Shown in pieces: positions 12,167-24,140 of a stretch of DNA of 64,000 nucleotides. The stretch lies in contig NW_024465369.1 of the NCBI RefSeq assembly GCF_017591425.1, positions 29,803,001 to 29,867,000 of the forward strand, in the 5' to 3' direction. Each line of letters opens with the position of its first letter. Positions within the stretch are counted from its first letter, which is position 1. The translations under genes were made by a program, and so were the position numbers. The DNA comes from Ochotona curzoniae. Lineage: Eukaryota; Chordata; Mammalia; Lagomorpha; Ochotonidae. Under the pieces are notes generated by a model. The model ran no database searches, was not told where the DNA came from, and was given only the letters and a program-made list of their open reading frames with translations.

Positions 12167-13568
12167 GCCACCACTACCTCGATCTTTAACTGCAATATCT
12201 GTGGCCACCAAAAATCAAGCAACCACAACAACAACAACAAAACCTCACCATCTGTTCCAATCAGAGACCACTGCAGTCTCTATTGAATATCAAATTCCCC
12301 TGCCTCTTCACAAAACTTCTCTGGTCTGTTCACGTCACTGAATGCCACAGAATATATGTTAGTCTCATCCTATTGAGAAATTATTCTGAAATGACTTTGA
12401 AACCTTCAAATTCGGTTTCTCCTTTCTCCCTTTCAAGTGTAGGGTCTAGTCCGCAGTCTGTACTAGACTCATTGACATATAATGAGGGTAACAAGTGCCA
12501 GCACACCTAGAGGAAGGAGGTGGAGCTCTCCACAGGAGTGTGCACCAGCCTCTGGCGCCTACAGATGCATACAGAAGTGCAAAAACATCACAATATTATT
12601 CCTAGAAGTGATGGTGCCTTGTTACTGTTTCACAAAGATCTAGATTAGATTAACATAAATGCCACCCAAATAATTTTTGTTCTTACATTCTGAGCATACT
12701 TCTGTAAATATGTAAAGTGAACACATTTGGAGAGTTTAATGAGTTTCAGAATTTCATTCCTAGGTAAATGTACTTTGTGAAAAAGTAGTCATTTCTTGAC
12801 TTATTTCACATGAGCTTTTTAAAAGGCCTAAAACAAAAAGAGCAAATACCGAAAGATTCCACACTTTACACTCCTTCAGCCATTGATTTTTTGGACCTTG
12901 CGACTATGAAACCAGAAAGGGTTTATGATCCATGCTGCTTGGGTGTGAACCAGGAAAGCCTTGGTGATTTGATGTTTACAAAAAAAAAATAAAAATAACG
13001 GAGAAAGTGCAGAGCATGCATTGCTGTCCTGGGAATTGCTGGCACCTCAGGCCTTTGGTTGAGCCATCACTACAAATGTGGCAACAGAAGCCTCTATGTA
13101 CTTCAGACATTTTGGCGTATTGTAAAGAGATGGGACTCCGTCCAGTTCCGAAGTGACCAGAATTGGTTTACTATCATCCTTTATCATGATGACTGTGTGA
13201 TTTGTTTTAACCACAGAGAAAGCCAGAGGATGAGGATAATTCTAGCCTGGGTTTTGCCCGCATGATTTGTGGTTTGCTCAGAAATTATTATGTAGCTACT
13301 TGTGTGTGTTGCTTCTGTGTTTGAAGGGCAGTGGAAGCTCAGGGGGCATGTTGAACAGTAACCCTCTCATTCTACTGGGAACTGAGGTATGTTTGTGTTT
13401 CCAGAAGAAACTTCCCAGGCATCAGTTGTGATGATGGTTGGTGGAAAAAAATGATACATTGCTGGTGGGAAAATTAAAATGATCATTAAATCTGTGCTTC
13501 CTGATCCAAAGCAATGTAGAATCGTTTTTATTTCCTAACAGTTGGGTTTATAACCAGCATTTGCCTGT
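12167..13568. other. Unassigned sequence with a short CAA run
   Basis: No gene recognised. A (CAA)n run of about five units lies near 12225-12241 and an A run near 12980. Short open frames (60-75 codons) have no recognisable content. Confidence 0.5.
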
Positions 13569-13652
13569 GGCTAAGTGAATATTATTATTTTCTTATTGGC
13601 TTTTTTCTTATTTTCTTATTGGCTAAGTGAATATTACTCTTTTCTATTGCCA
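13569..13652. repeat. Local tandem duplication, 52-base period
   Basis: ggctaagtgaatatta occurs at 13569 and again at 13621. The flanking block ttttcttattggc is also repeated between the two. The copies have drifted slightly (attattttcttatt against actcttttctatt). Confidence 0.8.
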
Positions 13653-13774
13653 CATTAATGTAAGGAAATGCTTTTTAATGACAAGTAATATGTTGACAAA
13701 TTTGGCTAGATAATAAATGTCCTTAAAAATTCTTTACACCTCAAGTCGTCTTTGTTTGTAAAAGGTTACAGTGT

Positions 13775-14057
13775 ACTTTTATTGATTTATCTTCATTTCC
13801 TTTTCCTTGAGAAATGAAGAGGTAGAAATAGAGCATCCATCCACTGGTTCACTGGCAGGGGTAAGCACGGGTCTGGCTGAGCCCTATCTGGGTCTCCATT
13901 GTGGGTAACAGGAATAGGGTTCCAAGGCTCTGGGCCTTCCCCTTCTCCTTCCCCAGGGCATTAGGAGGGACCTGGATGAGACATGAACTGACACCCACAT
14001 GGGATCCTGGTGCTTGAAAGATGAGGATTTAGCTACCAAGTCATTATGGTGGGCCCT
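13775..14057 (-). mobile_element. Old C-type SINE, minus strand
   Basis: Reversed body: catccatccactggttcact, ccaaggctctgggccttccc, cacatgggatcctggtgctt, and a head ending tcattatggtgggcc. The A tail region is decayed. Confidence 0.8.
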
Positions 14058-14250
14058 CTAAATATCTTTTGACCACCTTAGGTTAGTATCCAAAGAAAGA
14101 TGCTAAAGGCAACTTACACTGACAGATCCATACTTGGGAAATCAAAGTTGGAACCATTATCAAAGAGATTTATAATGCCATAAATGACAAGAGTATATTA
14201 CAATATTTAGTCATCTGTGTATAATCACGGCACTTGAGTTTCCCAGTATT

Positions 14251-14583
14251 GTTTTTTTGTAAGATCTATTAAATTTTTATTGAAGAGATAGATTTGTAGA
14301 GAGAAGGACATACAGAGAGAAAGATCTTCCATCCACTGGTTCACTTCCCAATGGCTAGAGCTGCCAGAGCTACCAGAGCTGTGCCCATTCAAAGCCAGGA
14401 GCCAGGAGCTTCCTCCGGATCTCAGCATTGGTGCACAGTTCCAAGGCTTTGAGCTGTCTTCTACTACTTTCTCAGGCAGGGAGCTGGAAGGGAAGTGGAA
14501 TATTCGGGACACAAACCAGTGCCCATATGGGATCCCAGCACATGAAAGGCAAGGACTTATCCACTAAGCTACCACACTGGGCA
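14251..14583 (-). mobile_element. C-type SINE, minus strand
   Basis: T-rich reversed tail, cttccatccactggttcact, cccatatgggatcccagcac and head ctaccacactgggca. A short duplicated target is likely: cccagtatt at 14242-14250 against cccagtaatatt just after the element. An internal duplication gccagagctaccagagctg is visible at about 14360-14382. Confidence 0.88.
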
Positions 14584-14764
14584 CCCCAGTAATATTTCTA
14601 TTCGTTGTTCCTAGGTTAGAGATGTTTTTGTACACATGCACACATGATAACTTGCAGAGAAGCCTGGTAGTTTATTTGAATTTAGCCATAAGTAAATTTC
14701 ATTATTTTTTCAAAAAATTATAATTGTATGAAACAAAGCTTGTAGCCCTGCTGTAATTAGGATG

Positions 14765-15122
14765 ATGTATTGGGGTTGTCTAGATTTGAAGATATTTGCT
14801 CACATAGTTATGGAGGCTGAGGAGTCTCACCACGTGCTCTACGCTAGAGTTTCAGGAAAGCCTGTGGTGTCATCAAAAGGGCTGGGAATCATACCGCAAA
14901 CTGCTGTGCAGGTTCCAGTTCACATTCTAAAACTCTGCTGAGACTGATCTCCCTGCTCAGGCCAGGATTCCGAGTCACCTCTCATTTGTGTTCTATTCTT
15001 GCCCTCAACAAGTTGAATGAGACTCACCCTCTCTGGGTTACACCGCAGGTTTACTCAGTCCACAATTCAAATGTCAATTCCTGCCAGAAACAAACTTATA
15101 GGCACACGCCAAAATAATACTA
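14765..15122 (-). mobile_element. Ancient ERV/MaLR-like LTR, minus strand
   Basis: Ordered matches to the reverse complement of an old mammalian LTR: tagttatggaggctgaggag, tgttctattcttgccctcaa, aggtttactcagtccacaat, caaatgtcaattcctgccag, and cacacgccaaaataatac. Family placement (MLT/ERVL-related) is from memory and uncertain. No internal coding region accompanies it. Confidence 0.55.
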
Positions 15123-16439
15123 AGTAGTTATTTGCCATCATCTTGGCCAATCAGCTGACACCAATTGAGTCATCACTATAGGTATTTGTTAAAAATCTGA
15201 AGAAAGTTCCTTCCACTGTAGTAATATATTTGCTCACAAACAACCCATGTTTTTCTGTACTCCAAATAGGAGCCTGGGTTTACTCACATCTATCTGAACT
15301 TTTTGTTTCATCTCTTCCTTCAAGAATACAGTCATCATTGTTTTAAAAATGATAGGCTTTTATTTTAAAAGATGACAATTTAGTGTTTCCTTACCAACTA
15401 TTCTACCATCATATACACACTTTGCCAGTTGTAACATGCTTTTTGTTTTGATGAAACTTGTTTTTGTTATACTATGTCTTGATTTTTTAAATATTCATTT
15501 TTAAACCAGGTAAATTTATCATAATACCTATTTTTATTAAAAGTGTTTAATCTTAAAAAATGATAGGCAAGAATCACCCTTCTCAGGGTTTCTCACACTG
15601 CCTTCTGGTGAAAGCCTGTTAAGTTGTGTGGGGTATCTACTCCAGTTCAGAGGCCTGAAGATGATGATGCAGTTACAAATCCACTGATAATAGAAGCAAT
15701 TATTTTTGTGACAGGAACACATCTATTCTAAAGATATCAGAACATAAATTAAAATGTTAGAAGCTCCAACTGACATCCAAGAAAACAAAGGTTATTCCCT
15801 GCTTGTGAAGCAGATATTTGCTACTGACAAGTTCATAAAATGCATCTTTTGCTGGCAGTGTCACTAGCAACTTACCCAAGACATCTGAAATTTCTCTACT
15901 TTTATCATACATTGGTGGCTGCCAGAACATGATGGCCACTTGGAAATCAAAAGGTTTACTGTGTCTGATAACAGTTTTGTAAGGATTCTACCACTAGTCA
16001 GGTGCCTTTGCGTTGTATTTGCTTTTACTAATGCCTTAGCCATAAATTAGAAACTTGTTACTTTTACTATTCTGCTTAGGAAAGAATTACTTAATAAGAT
16101 CCTAGTCATGTTGGAAAAGTAATATACTTTGATATTACCTAAATTTCTCATCTTTAAGGAGCTAACTAACATAAGAAATTTTTAAAAATTTGACTGTATC
16201 TTTAAAAAACTAGGAGATCACAGGAAATAAATGCATCTGGAATTGAAGTAAGTTAGTTGGCTCAGAGGTCTTGTGGCTTGCAACCTCAGCTTGCACACAT
16301 CAGAGTCCAAGGTGCTATCTCCTACAAAGAAGGTGGCTGCACCCAAACCCTGACCCGGACAAATGCCTTCTAAGTCTCTCAGAGACTAACAAAGGGAGAA
16401 TGAAGGTTGGACCTCACAAATCTCTCTATCTTTTTTAAA
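15123..16439. other. Unassigned AT-rich sequence
   Basis: No gene or confident repeat. The stretch 16260-16400 is less AT-rich and could be a decayed repeat, but I cannot name it. Confidence 0.45.
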
Positions 16440-17850
16440 CTGTTGTTTTAGATTTTCATTTTTTCATCATTTTGCACACAGTAAATTTACTTTCTTAGAT
16501 ATGCCTTAGATATGCTTTAGCACATTTATTCAGATGTGTAGAATTATATAACCACAACCATTGTTATGACTTTGCTATGTAACACATAACTCCATCAACT
16601 TCCCCTACCCCCAAATCCTTCACACTACTTCTTTCCAATCACACCTTCCCTCATTCTTAGCAAAGAGAAGAATTGCACTCCTATCCAATAGGTTTGTCAT
16701 TTCCAGACTGTCTTATAGTTTGGATCATACAGTGTTTAGCCTTTTAATCTGGTGTCTTATATTCAGTATGATGCCCTTGAGATTCATACATATTCCTATA
16801 TATATAAAAATTTATTATCCTTTTTTTATTGCTGAGTAGTATTCCATTATATGGATGTATCCATTTGTATATCAGTTGCTCAATTAAGAAACATTGGTTG
16901 AAGCTAAAGGTAAGTACATATGAACTATGTATTTAGGATTTTGGACAAGCATTGATTTTCATTTCGTTTGAAATATTGAGGAGCAAAATATCTGGATCAA
17001 ATGGAAATTACATGTTTAACCTTGCAAGAACATCTCACAATGTTCTCCAGGAGTAGCAGTCCCACCATTGGCGTACAGATTTCCCATAGGTCCACATACT
17101 TCCTTGTACTTGGCAAGTTTAATGCTCTATAGCTTATTTGTTTTGTTATTTTTTTTTAAATATTTCTTTTCTTTTTATTGGAAAGGCAGATTTGCAGAGA
17201 GAAGGTCAGACAGAGAGGAAGATCTTCTGTCCCTGGTTCACTCCCCAGGTGGCCACAATAGCCAGAGCTGAGCTGATCTAAAGCCAGAAGGTTTTTCCAG
17301 GGTGCAGGGTCCAAAGGCTTTGGGTCATCCTCTACTGCTTTCCCGGGCCATAAGCAGGGAGCTAAATGGCAAGTGGAGTAGCCAGGACAAATCATTTCCC
17401 ATATGGGATCCTGGAGTTTGAAAGGCAAGATTTTGTTTCTGAGCCATAGCATTGGATCCTGTTTAGGTTTTGTGTTAACCATCTTGGTTGATTTGTAGTG
17501 CTATCTTTTTGTGGCCTAATTTACATATATGTAAAATTAATGAGATTGGACATCTTTCATACACTTTTTGCCTTGTATATCGCCACTCTGCTGAAGGGTC
17601 TTTCCAACTTTTTGATAATTTTTAAAATTGAGTTGTTTATGTTTGAGTTTTAAGAATCCCTTCACCATCTATATGTAAAGGTTTGTGATATACATGATTT
17701 GAAGTTGTTTCTCTCAGTGTTCAACTGGTCTTTTCATTCTCTGCAGTGTCAATATCAGAATAAAACTTTAATCTTTGAATCAGTCGGTAATTATTCAGAA
17801 ATTTCTGCTTTACCCCATGATCAGAAATATTTTGTTATGTTTTTCTCTAA
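16440..17850 (-). mobile_element. Old L1 3' region, minus strand, interrupted by a SINE
   Basis: Contains the reversed L1 3'-end signature: gctgagtagtattccattat followed by atggatgtatccatttgtat, then ctggatcaaatggaaattac, tctcacaatgttctccagga and cagtcccaccattggcgtac. After the SINE it continues with catcttggttgatttgtagt and attgagttgtttatgtttga. Divergence puts it among old L1M-type elements. No open frame survives. The SINE at 17150-17458 inserted into it later. Confidence 0.75.
17150..17458 (-). mobile_element. C-type SINE, minus strand, nested in L1
   Basis: Reversed SINE: ttttattggaaaggcagatt, gttcactccccaggtggcca, ctgctttcccgggccataag, cccatatgggatcctggagt. A segment of about 20-25 bases is missing near 17295 compared with neighbours. 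L1 sequence resumes on the far side. Confidence 0.88.
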
Positions 17851-17885
17851 AAGTTGGATAGTAATTTTTTGAACAGTGTCATCTT

Positions 17886-18150
17886 TAATTATTTTTTCAA
17901 ATTTATTGGAGAGGCAGAGACACCTGGACAGACAGACAGAGCACCGATTCTCTGGCCCACTTCCCAAGGTCTCACATGTACCAAGGTACAAAAGCCAGGA
18001 GTCAGGAATTCATTCCCAGACCCTCACCGAGTTGTAGGAATGAGCCATTCAGGTTGTCATTGTTGCTTACAGAATCTGCATCAGCAGGAGGAAGACATAA
18101 TCAGTGAAAGAGGCACACAGGTGCTCCAATCTGAGACCTAGACATCATAA
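17886..18150 (-). mobile_element. Diverged SINE-like repeat, minus strand
   Basis: Tail-like ttttttcaaatttattggag and gaggcagagacacctggaca resemble an old C-type SINE tail; aaaagccaggagtcaggaat and gaatctgcatcagcaggagg resemble its reversed body. The head is poorly preserved. Confidence 0.55.
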
Positions 18151-18216
18151 TCATTTGGAAAAATGCTCACCTGAATGAGGGCTTTTAATGCTACCATAAA
18201 TTGCTCTTTAAATCCT

Positions 18217-18265
18217 GAATATTTTAAATAGACACACACAAAAATAAGGTGTCAAAGACATTCCT
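18217..18265. repeat. Left copy of a local dispersed duplication
   Basis: aatattttaaatagacacac followed by aaaaataaggtgtcaaagac; it pairs with 18842-18891. The copies are about 625 bases apart and have diverged by substitutions and small indels. Confidence 0.6.
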
Positions 18266-18593
18266 TTTTATTTATTTATTTATTTTTATTTGAAAGTCAG
18301 ATATACAGAGATGAGGAGAGACAGACAGGAAGATCTTCCATCCAATGATTCACCCCCACAAGTGGCCGCAACGGCCAGAGCTAAACTGATCTGAAATCAG
18401 GAGCCAGGAGCCTCCTCTGGGTCTCCCACGCAGGTGCAGGGTCCCGAGGCTTTGGTCCATCCTCCACTGCTTTCCCAGGTCACAAGCAGGGAGCTGGATG
18501 GGAAGCAGGGCCACTGGGTTAGAACCAGCGCTCATATGGGATCCTGCAGTGTTCAAGGTGAGGACTTTGGCCACTAGGCTACTGTGATGGGCC
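18266..18593 (-). mobile_element. C-type SINE, minus strand
   Basis: Tail tttatttatttatttatttt, body tctcccacgcaggtgcaggg and catcctccactgctttccca, reversed head ctactgtgatgggcc. Probable imperfect target duplication: tcaaagacattcctt before, atcaagactttctt after. It is head-to-head with the SINE at 18923-19262. Confidence 0.9.
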
Positions 18594-18841
18594 CATCAAG
18601 ACTTTCTTAAACGCCCAATTTGATTTTTGCTCCTTGAATACAAAAAACTTCTTCTCAAAGTGTCGTGCTTTGACTGTCCCCATTCTGGTCAACAGTTAAA
18701 TGTTCAAGAAATGCTTATTAAGAACTAATAACTTAGTACAAGATGGACACTTCTATATTCAAATGACAGTTCCAGGGCTTGCTGACTTTATGACCTTAGG
18801 AAAGTCCTTAAGTAAAATGGACTAGCAATGAATCCCATGTG

Positions 18842-18891
18842 AGAATATTTTAAATAAACACAAAAATAAAATGTCCAAGACATTCCATTTT
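18842..18891. repeat. Right copy of a local dispersed duplication
   Basis: aatattttaaataaacacaa followed by aaaataaaatgtccaagaca, matching 18217-18265. It is followed by a T run and taagattt (to about 18908), which looks like the end of a reversed SINE tail, so the copied segment may include the left junction of the neighbouring SINE. Confidence 0.6.
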
Positions 18892-18922
18892 TTTTTTTTT
18901 TAAGATTTAAAAAAATGATGTG

Positions 18923-19262
18923 GGCCCTGGGCGGTGGCGCAAGTGGTTAAAGGTCCTCACCTTGCACGCCCGGGATCCCATATGGGCGCCGGTTCTAATC
19001 CCGGCAGCCCCGCTTCCCTTCCAGCTCCCTGCCTGTGGCCTGGGAAAGCAGTCGAGGACAGCCCAAAGCTTTGGGAACCTGCACCTGCGTGGGAGACCCA
19101 GAAGAGGCTCCTGGCTTCGGATTGGCATAGTATCGGCCCATTGCACTCACTTGGGGAGTGAATCATCGGACGGAAGATCTTCCTCTCTGTCTCTCCTCTC
19201 TGTATATCCGCCTTTCCAATAAAAAAAAAATAATAATAAAAATAAATCTTTAAAAAAAAATT
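18923..19262 (+). mobile_element. Young C-type SINE, plus strand, full length
   Basis: One of the best-preserved copies. It has a tRNA-like head with box A (tggcgcaagtggttaaag) and box B (ggttctaatcc), the CpG-bearing body, and the aataaaaataaatctt tail. A 13-base duplication aaaaaatgatgtg flanks it at 18910-18922 and 19263-19275. Open frames of 75-112 codons on both strands are SINE translations. Confidence 0.96.
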
Positions 19263-19275
19263 AAAAAATGATGTG

Positions 19276-21579
19276 AGAATGAAGTGTGGTAACATGAGAA
19301 AATGTCCTCAAAGTGCCTGATATCTATCGGAGCCTTGTCTGGCATTATTTTCCGGCTTTTTGTTTTGTTCATCTCAATCCCAAATATGTATATATGTGAT
19401 AGGCAGGTGGTTCCAGTTGTGAATAACTGAAATCTCTATCGTGCTGTGAGCATTTCTCATGTATCAATGCATTTTTAGCATGGTTGACTAAAAGTGTTAG
19501 ATATGGCCATTTCCAAAATGTTTCGTTCTTAGGATTACTCTTTTACTTGCAAAAGTAGGAATGAAGAGGTGAGTGGGTAGAATAGAATCGTAGAGTGTGG
19601 CATTCATGAGAGATGCCTTTCTTAGCCAAATTGAGCAATCTAAATGAAGAACTGGTAACTAATAAACTAGCCAGTCATTCAATCGAAACTGTAGGAATTG
19701 GAATGTAGTTGTGCTTAGCTTACAAATCCCAATTTTTAGAAGTGATGCTATGCTTTATTTAAAAATTCCAAAATGCTTTTTATGAACCTTACAAGTTCAG
19801 AAAGCTTGCTAAATAAACAAGCAAGTCCAAATAAACAAATGGACTGGCAGAATTTCTAGTCCTAGGCATTAGATTAGCAGACTAGATTAATTGCTGCTTC
19901 ATTGACATTCAGCAACTCAAATGAGTGAGTTCTGAATCACATACCAATCCTAAGGTATCCTAAAAACTAATTATTTTAGAAATGATCTAAAGGAAAAACA
20001 AATGGTACTTTTCCTATTATTAAACAATTGATCAATGCCAGGCAGAGTCATCAAAGTGATTAGTAAATGACTTAGAACACATATCAACCTTGTGAATTGG
20101 GCACTATTATTATCCTACTTTTTTTTTTTCTCCAATAGGAAATTTTCTGGCTTAGGTTAAGCATCTGCTCCAGTTTGTGCTGCTAAAAAAATTACTAAGA
20201 ATTTGAACTGAAGGCTATGTAACTGGAAAGCTCTTTATCACCTTACCTTGCATTTGCAACTTGAAGTTTGGAGACACAGTGGATTAGTGATGTTCCTAAC
20301 TTGTAGATATGCAGCACAAGGCCTTCTGATTAGATACATATGTATTTCAATTTGCAATTACAAGATTAAAGGTCACTCTAGCTTTATATTTCCTTGTTAA
20401 TCTCCTAAGCATTTTAGCACTTTCAAATGCATAACATACCAAGTATATTACTCTTCTTGTGATTATTTAAACATAAGCAGTGATACTGATTAAACATTGA
20501 TGCCTGTCAAATGGTAATTATCATTTAGCAGAGCTGTTCAAATGTTTCCTAATTTCCTAAATACAGAAATCCCCTAGTTGAAAGGAAACATTACCTTAAT
20601 TCTTTAAATAGAGAAAATCAGGAAGCCATAGATTGCTTTTAGTAAAAATTTCTTGAATTTCTTAGCGAAAGGACAGTTTGCTATTCAGACTGATGTAGAG
20701 TACGATTCCAAGGAGAAAATCAACAAATATTTGTGGAGTTGGTGAATGAATATATGAATGGGTTGTTGGTTAAATTAACCTAAGGGATGTTTTTAGGATG
20801 ATAAATTAATTTACATATAAATTTTAGTCCACATGACATTTTATTCATTTAGCATGAATTTTAAGAGTAAATAATATCAATGTAGCCATTGACAATAGTT
20901 TGTATGAATGCAAAAAAAATCATATCTTGCGTGTATATATAAATTTGGATGTGCTTAGTTTTAAAAGAAAACATGAATATGAGGTCTAAACTGTCTTAAG
21001 TTTCTGTGCATTTTCATTATATTACAGTTGTAGCTTATGAGTATGCCCTGGTGACCAACATTTTAAAATAACTACAAAATAGATTACTTTTACCAAAGAA
21101 CTACTTCAATGATTCATGATGCACAAGTGACAGGCAGGCACACATTAGGTTTGGGAATCGAAGCAGGCCTATCAATAAAAAATAAAAGGAGGAAAACTTT
21201 AGCTGCAGAGGAACAAGATACTGCCTCAACTTGCTGGCCAAACTTTGTAATTCCTGCATGATCTTCCCTAGCTCAGATTTCAAGCCAGTGGCCACATAAT
21301 TCTGTATTCCTTACTGTCCAAATAAATATGTATTTAAGATTGAAAGTCCTTGACTCTAGGTCCTACAACTTTGGCCTAGCAAACACATATAACCCATATC
21401 AAAATGAAAATATGACAGGAAACTTCCAAGATTGGAGAGCTTTCTGTGCCATTGTTATTCAGAGTTTTGTCTTTCTGTGTGAACCTACAAATACCTCTGG
21501 ATATTTGCTTTTCTCTGTGTTTGTTCATAATACTGGAGCCTAAGCTGATGAAATCAGTTTTTTAAATTACATTAAGAAC
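19276..21579. other. Unassigned AT-rich sequence
   Basis: About 2.3 kb with no recognised gene. A weak MIR-like patch may lie near 20050-20190 (cttgtgaattgggcactatt), but it is too decayed to call. Confidence 0.45.
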
Positions 21580-22110
21580 TTATTAAACATCAAACTCAGT
21601 AACATTCAAAGAAATGAAAATTAGAGTAGCAATAGAATGGTGTCGTTTCCCGTCTAAGAGTGGAACCCCAACTTTTAAAAAGATAGTGTTTAATACTGAT
21701 GAGCTTAGTTTTATATAATCATTCCCATATGCAATGTGTAGCAGTACATTTAGCCCTTTGGGAAAGCTTATAACATGTTTTCACCTTCTGAGTCAACAAT
21801 CTGATTTCAGCAGCTCTACAGAACTGTATTTAAAAAGAAGGAACTATAAATGCAAAGATCTGTGAATTTGGAAAATGTTGTCATTTGAGACAAAACTTTT
21901 AAGCTTACTAAACGTTAACAGTATGAAAACAGCTGAATGAGTTATGATACATCAAGTGGTGGGATATATTTCGTACAATAAATGGTGTGTTAAAAATAAA
22001 ATAATGTTTTATAAATGGTATGTAAGTATAAAACTATGAAAAGCATAGTTCCAATTTATTTTTGAAAGCATGTATATACAAAAAGAAAATCTAAGTACGT
22101 GCCTCCCTAC
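21580..22110 (+). mobile_element. Old L1 fragment, plus strand
   Basis: Follows the ORF2-end/3' region order of an ancient L1: gaaatgaaaattagagtagc, atagaatggtgtcgtttccc, aacaatctgatttcagcagc, gaactataaatgcaaagatc, gcttactaaacgttaacagt, gtgttaaaaataaaataatg. All reading frames are broken. Confidence 0.55.
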
Positions 22111-22540
22111 TCCAAACTCATGAGAACTAAAATGGCACGCATCACCCATGTCTACACAGCTGACTACTTTAGCAATATCTTTATGCAATTGCAGCATTAG
22201 GAAATGTGCTGTCACTACTGTACACACGGGGCTCAGCAGAGGCCATTAGCTGGGTCCTCGAGAGTTCAGGGGTGGGTCACTATGTGAAAGAGACAAAAGT
22301 ACCAAAGGGAACATTGAAACACTTGTCAGATAACACTTGTCTGGATAGATGGTTTGCAGTGGGTACACATACATACCTATAGGTATCTAGAATACTCTCC
22401 CATCTTCACAAACTTCTCTGACCTCTCTGCTCATCCCTAGCGTCTTCAGACCTGGATGTCATCTCTTCCATCTTTGAGTATTCATAGTGTTCTCACAGTC
22501 TGAAGGAGGACTTCTATAGATAGAAGCTGTGGGTGGGAGA

Positions 22541-22800
22541 GACTTATTTATTTATTTATTTATTTTATAACACAGGGTGACAGAGAAAGAAACAGAACTA
22601 GAGTATGACAGAAATCCTTTATCTACTGGTTCATTCCCAAAATGGCCAAAGCAGAGTGGTAGAGGCACAACCTCTTGGGCTCTTTTGAGGCTTTACCAGC
22701 TACATTAGCATGGGCCTGGATTAGAAGAGGAGGAGCTGGCACTCAAACAAGCTGCTGGCATCGCAGGTGAAGGATTAACACACTGCTACATCAGTCCCTA
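22541..22800 (-). mobile_element. Old C-type SINE, minus strand
   Basis: Tail tttatttatttatttatttt, then cctttatctactggttcatt, tcccaaaatggccaaagcag, gctacattagcatgggcctg, and a decayed head gattaacacactgctacatc. Confidence 0.7.
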
Positions 22801-22919
22801 GAAGGGAGAGTTTTGTTCAGGAAACCTCTACAGGGTTTTTCCCTAAACATAGCTGTTACAGAAATTAACATGTTGCAGTGAAAAAACCCTCACCTTCCTA
22901 TTAGATGACTTCTGTCCAC

Positions 22920-23055
22920 ATTCCAGTTCTGCTGCTCAATTACTTTCTTAAATTACTTTGCCTTCCTAAATCTTTCTCCTTTTCTGAAAGTGTAAATGGC
23001 AGAACTGATGACATAGAGCCTGCTGGGAATTCAACAAGCACAAACGAATGAGCGG
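22920..23055 (+). mobile_element. Possible MIR fragment
   Basis: ttccagttctgctgctcaat, then ttttctgaaagtgtaaatgg, loosely follow the MIR core order. The match is poor and could be chance. Confidence 0.25.
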
Positions 23056-23950
23056 GATACAGCACTGAACCATAGTAGGCTCTAGATAGCCCTATTTTAG
23101 TTTGGGGCCAGAGCCTAGGCATGGATTACCGGGAATGGATAGGCCCAGAGCTCCACTTGGATTCCTTCTCTCAACCTGACACATTGTTTGACAAACATGC
23201 CACAAGATAGTATTTTCATTGACCGTTGCCTTGAGTTCTTAACCAGTGAAATGGGAATGTTAACCAAATGATGTTTAAGCATCTGAAGGACTACAATAGC
23301 GAATATATCTTAGAACATAGAGTTGAGAATGACATTTAGAAAATTCTGCTGTTTTCTGGCTGTCTTTCACAGTTGCACACCTGGATCAGAGATTAGTTGG
23401 ATTTCTTTTTGTTTCTTTGTTTGTTTGTTTTCGGAAATAGAAAAGCTTCCTCTTATATCTTATAATTTGGTTTTAGTACTCACTTTGTATATGACTTCTC
23501 TGTATATGTACTAAGAAGTTTTCACATTCTTTTTTTTTTAAGGTTAAGTATGTTCTATTAGCATCCAATATAGATTGTAATAACTTGTTGAAGACTGGAG
23601 AGAAAAACTAGTCACCATTTTATTTTTCTGAGTATCATATATGAAAATTACCCTGGAATTAAAAATGTTCAGTTGCATCATTTGATAGAGTTTGAGGAAA
23701 ACAGTTTATAATAAAAGATTTTGTAATACCAGAATCATAAAATTAAACCAAAGAGCACCTGTCAGCATATGCCAATTGTGAATGTTTGTTATGAATCATC
23801 ATGGTAAACGTCTATAAAAATAACCCAGTCTGTGATCCTTCTGACGGTGAACAGTCATAGTCCCTTGAAACCAGTTATCTATAATAATTTTTCAATCAAT
23901 GTGGCGTCTACATTTCATAATCATGAGTAACTATTTTGCATTGTTTCCAT

Positions 23951-24140
23951 TGTTTCTCAGACGGTGGCAACTTTACCTACAGGGGCCAAATTTTTGGTTG
24001 TTAAAGTAAACCGGGAACCTGATGCTAACTGGAATCGAGTAGGCAAAAGCCAGAAAGACTGCTAAGCATCCTGAAATGTACAGGGCAGGAGAGAATTATC
24101 TGACCCAGGTTACCCATAGTTCTGAGGCTGAAAAGCACTA
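23951..24140 (+). mobile_element. MER5-like hAT transposon remnant
   Basis: Inverted-terminus-like ends (tgtttctcagacgg at the left, gaggctgaaaagcacta at the right) and the internal order ttttggttgttaaagtaaac, gctaagcatcctgaaatgta, cagggcaggagagaattatc follow the MER5A layout. It is a non-autonomous element of about 190 bases with no coding capacity. Confidence 0.7.

Noticed and set aside
18935..18998. tRNA gene suggested by A-box and B-box motifs
   Set aside because: The motifs are the internal promoter of a tRNA-derived SINE; no acceptor stem pairing, and the SINE body follows directly.
18907..19295. Overlapping open frames of 75-112 codons on both strands
   Set aside because: They translate the C-type SINE; near-identical peptides appear at 10585-10862, 32624-32950, 42406-42709 and 45093-45473, each exactly where a SINE lies.
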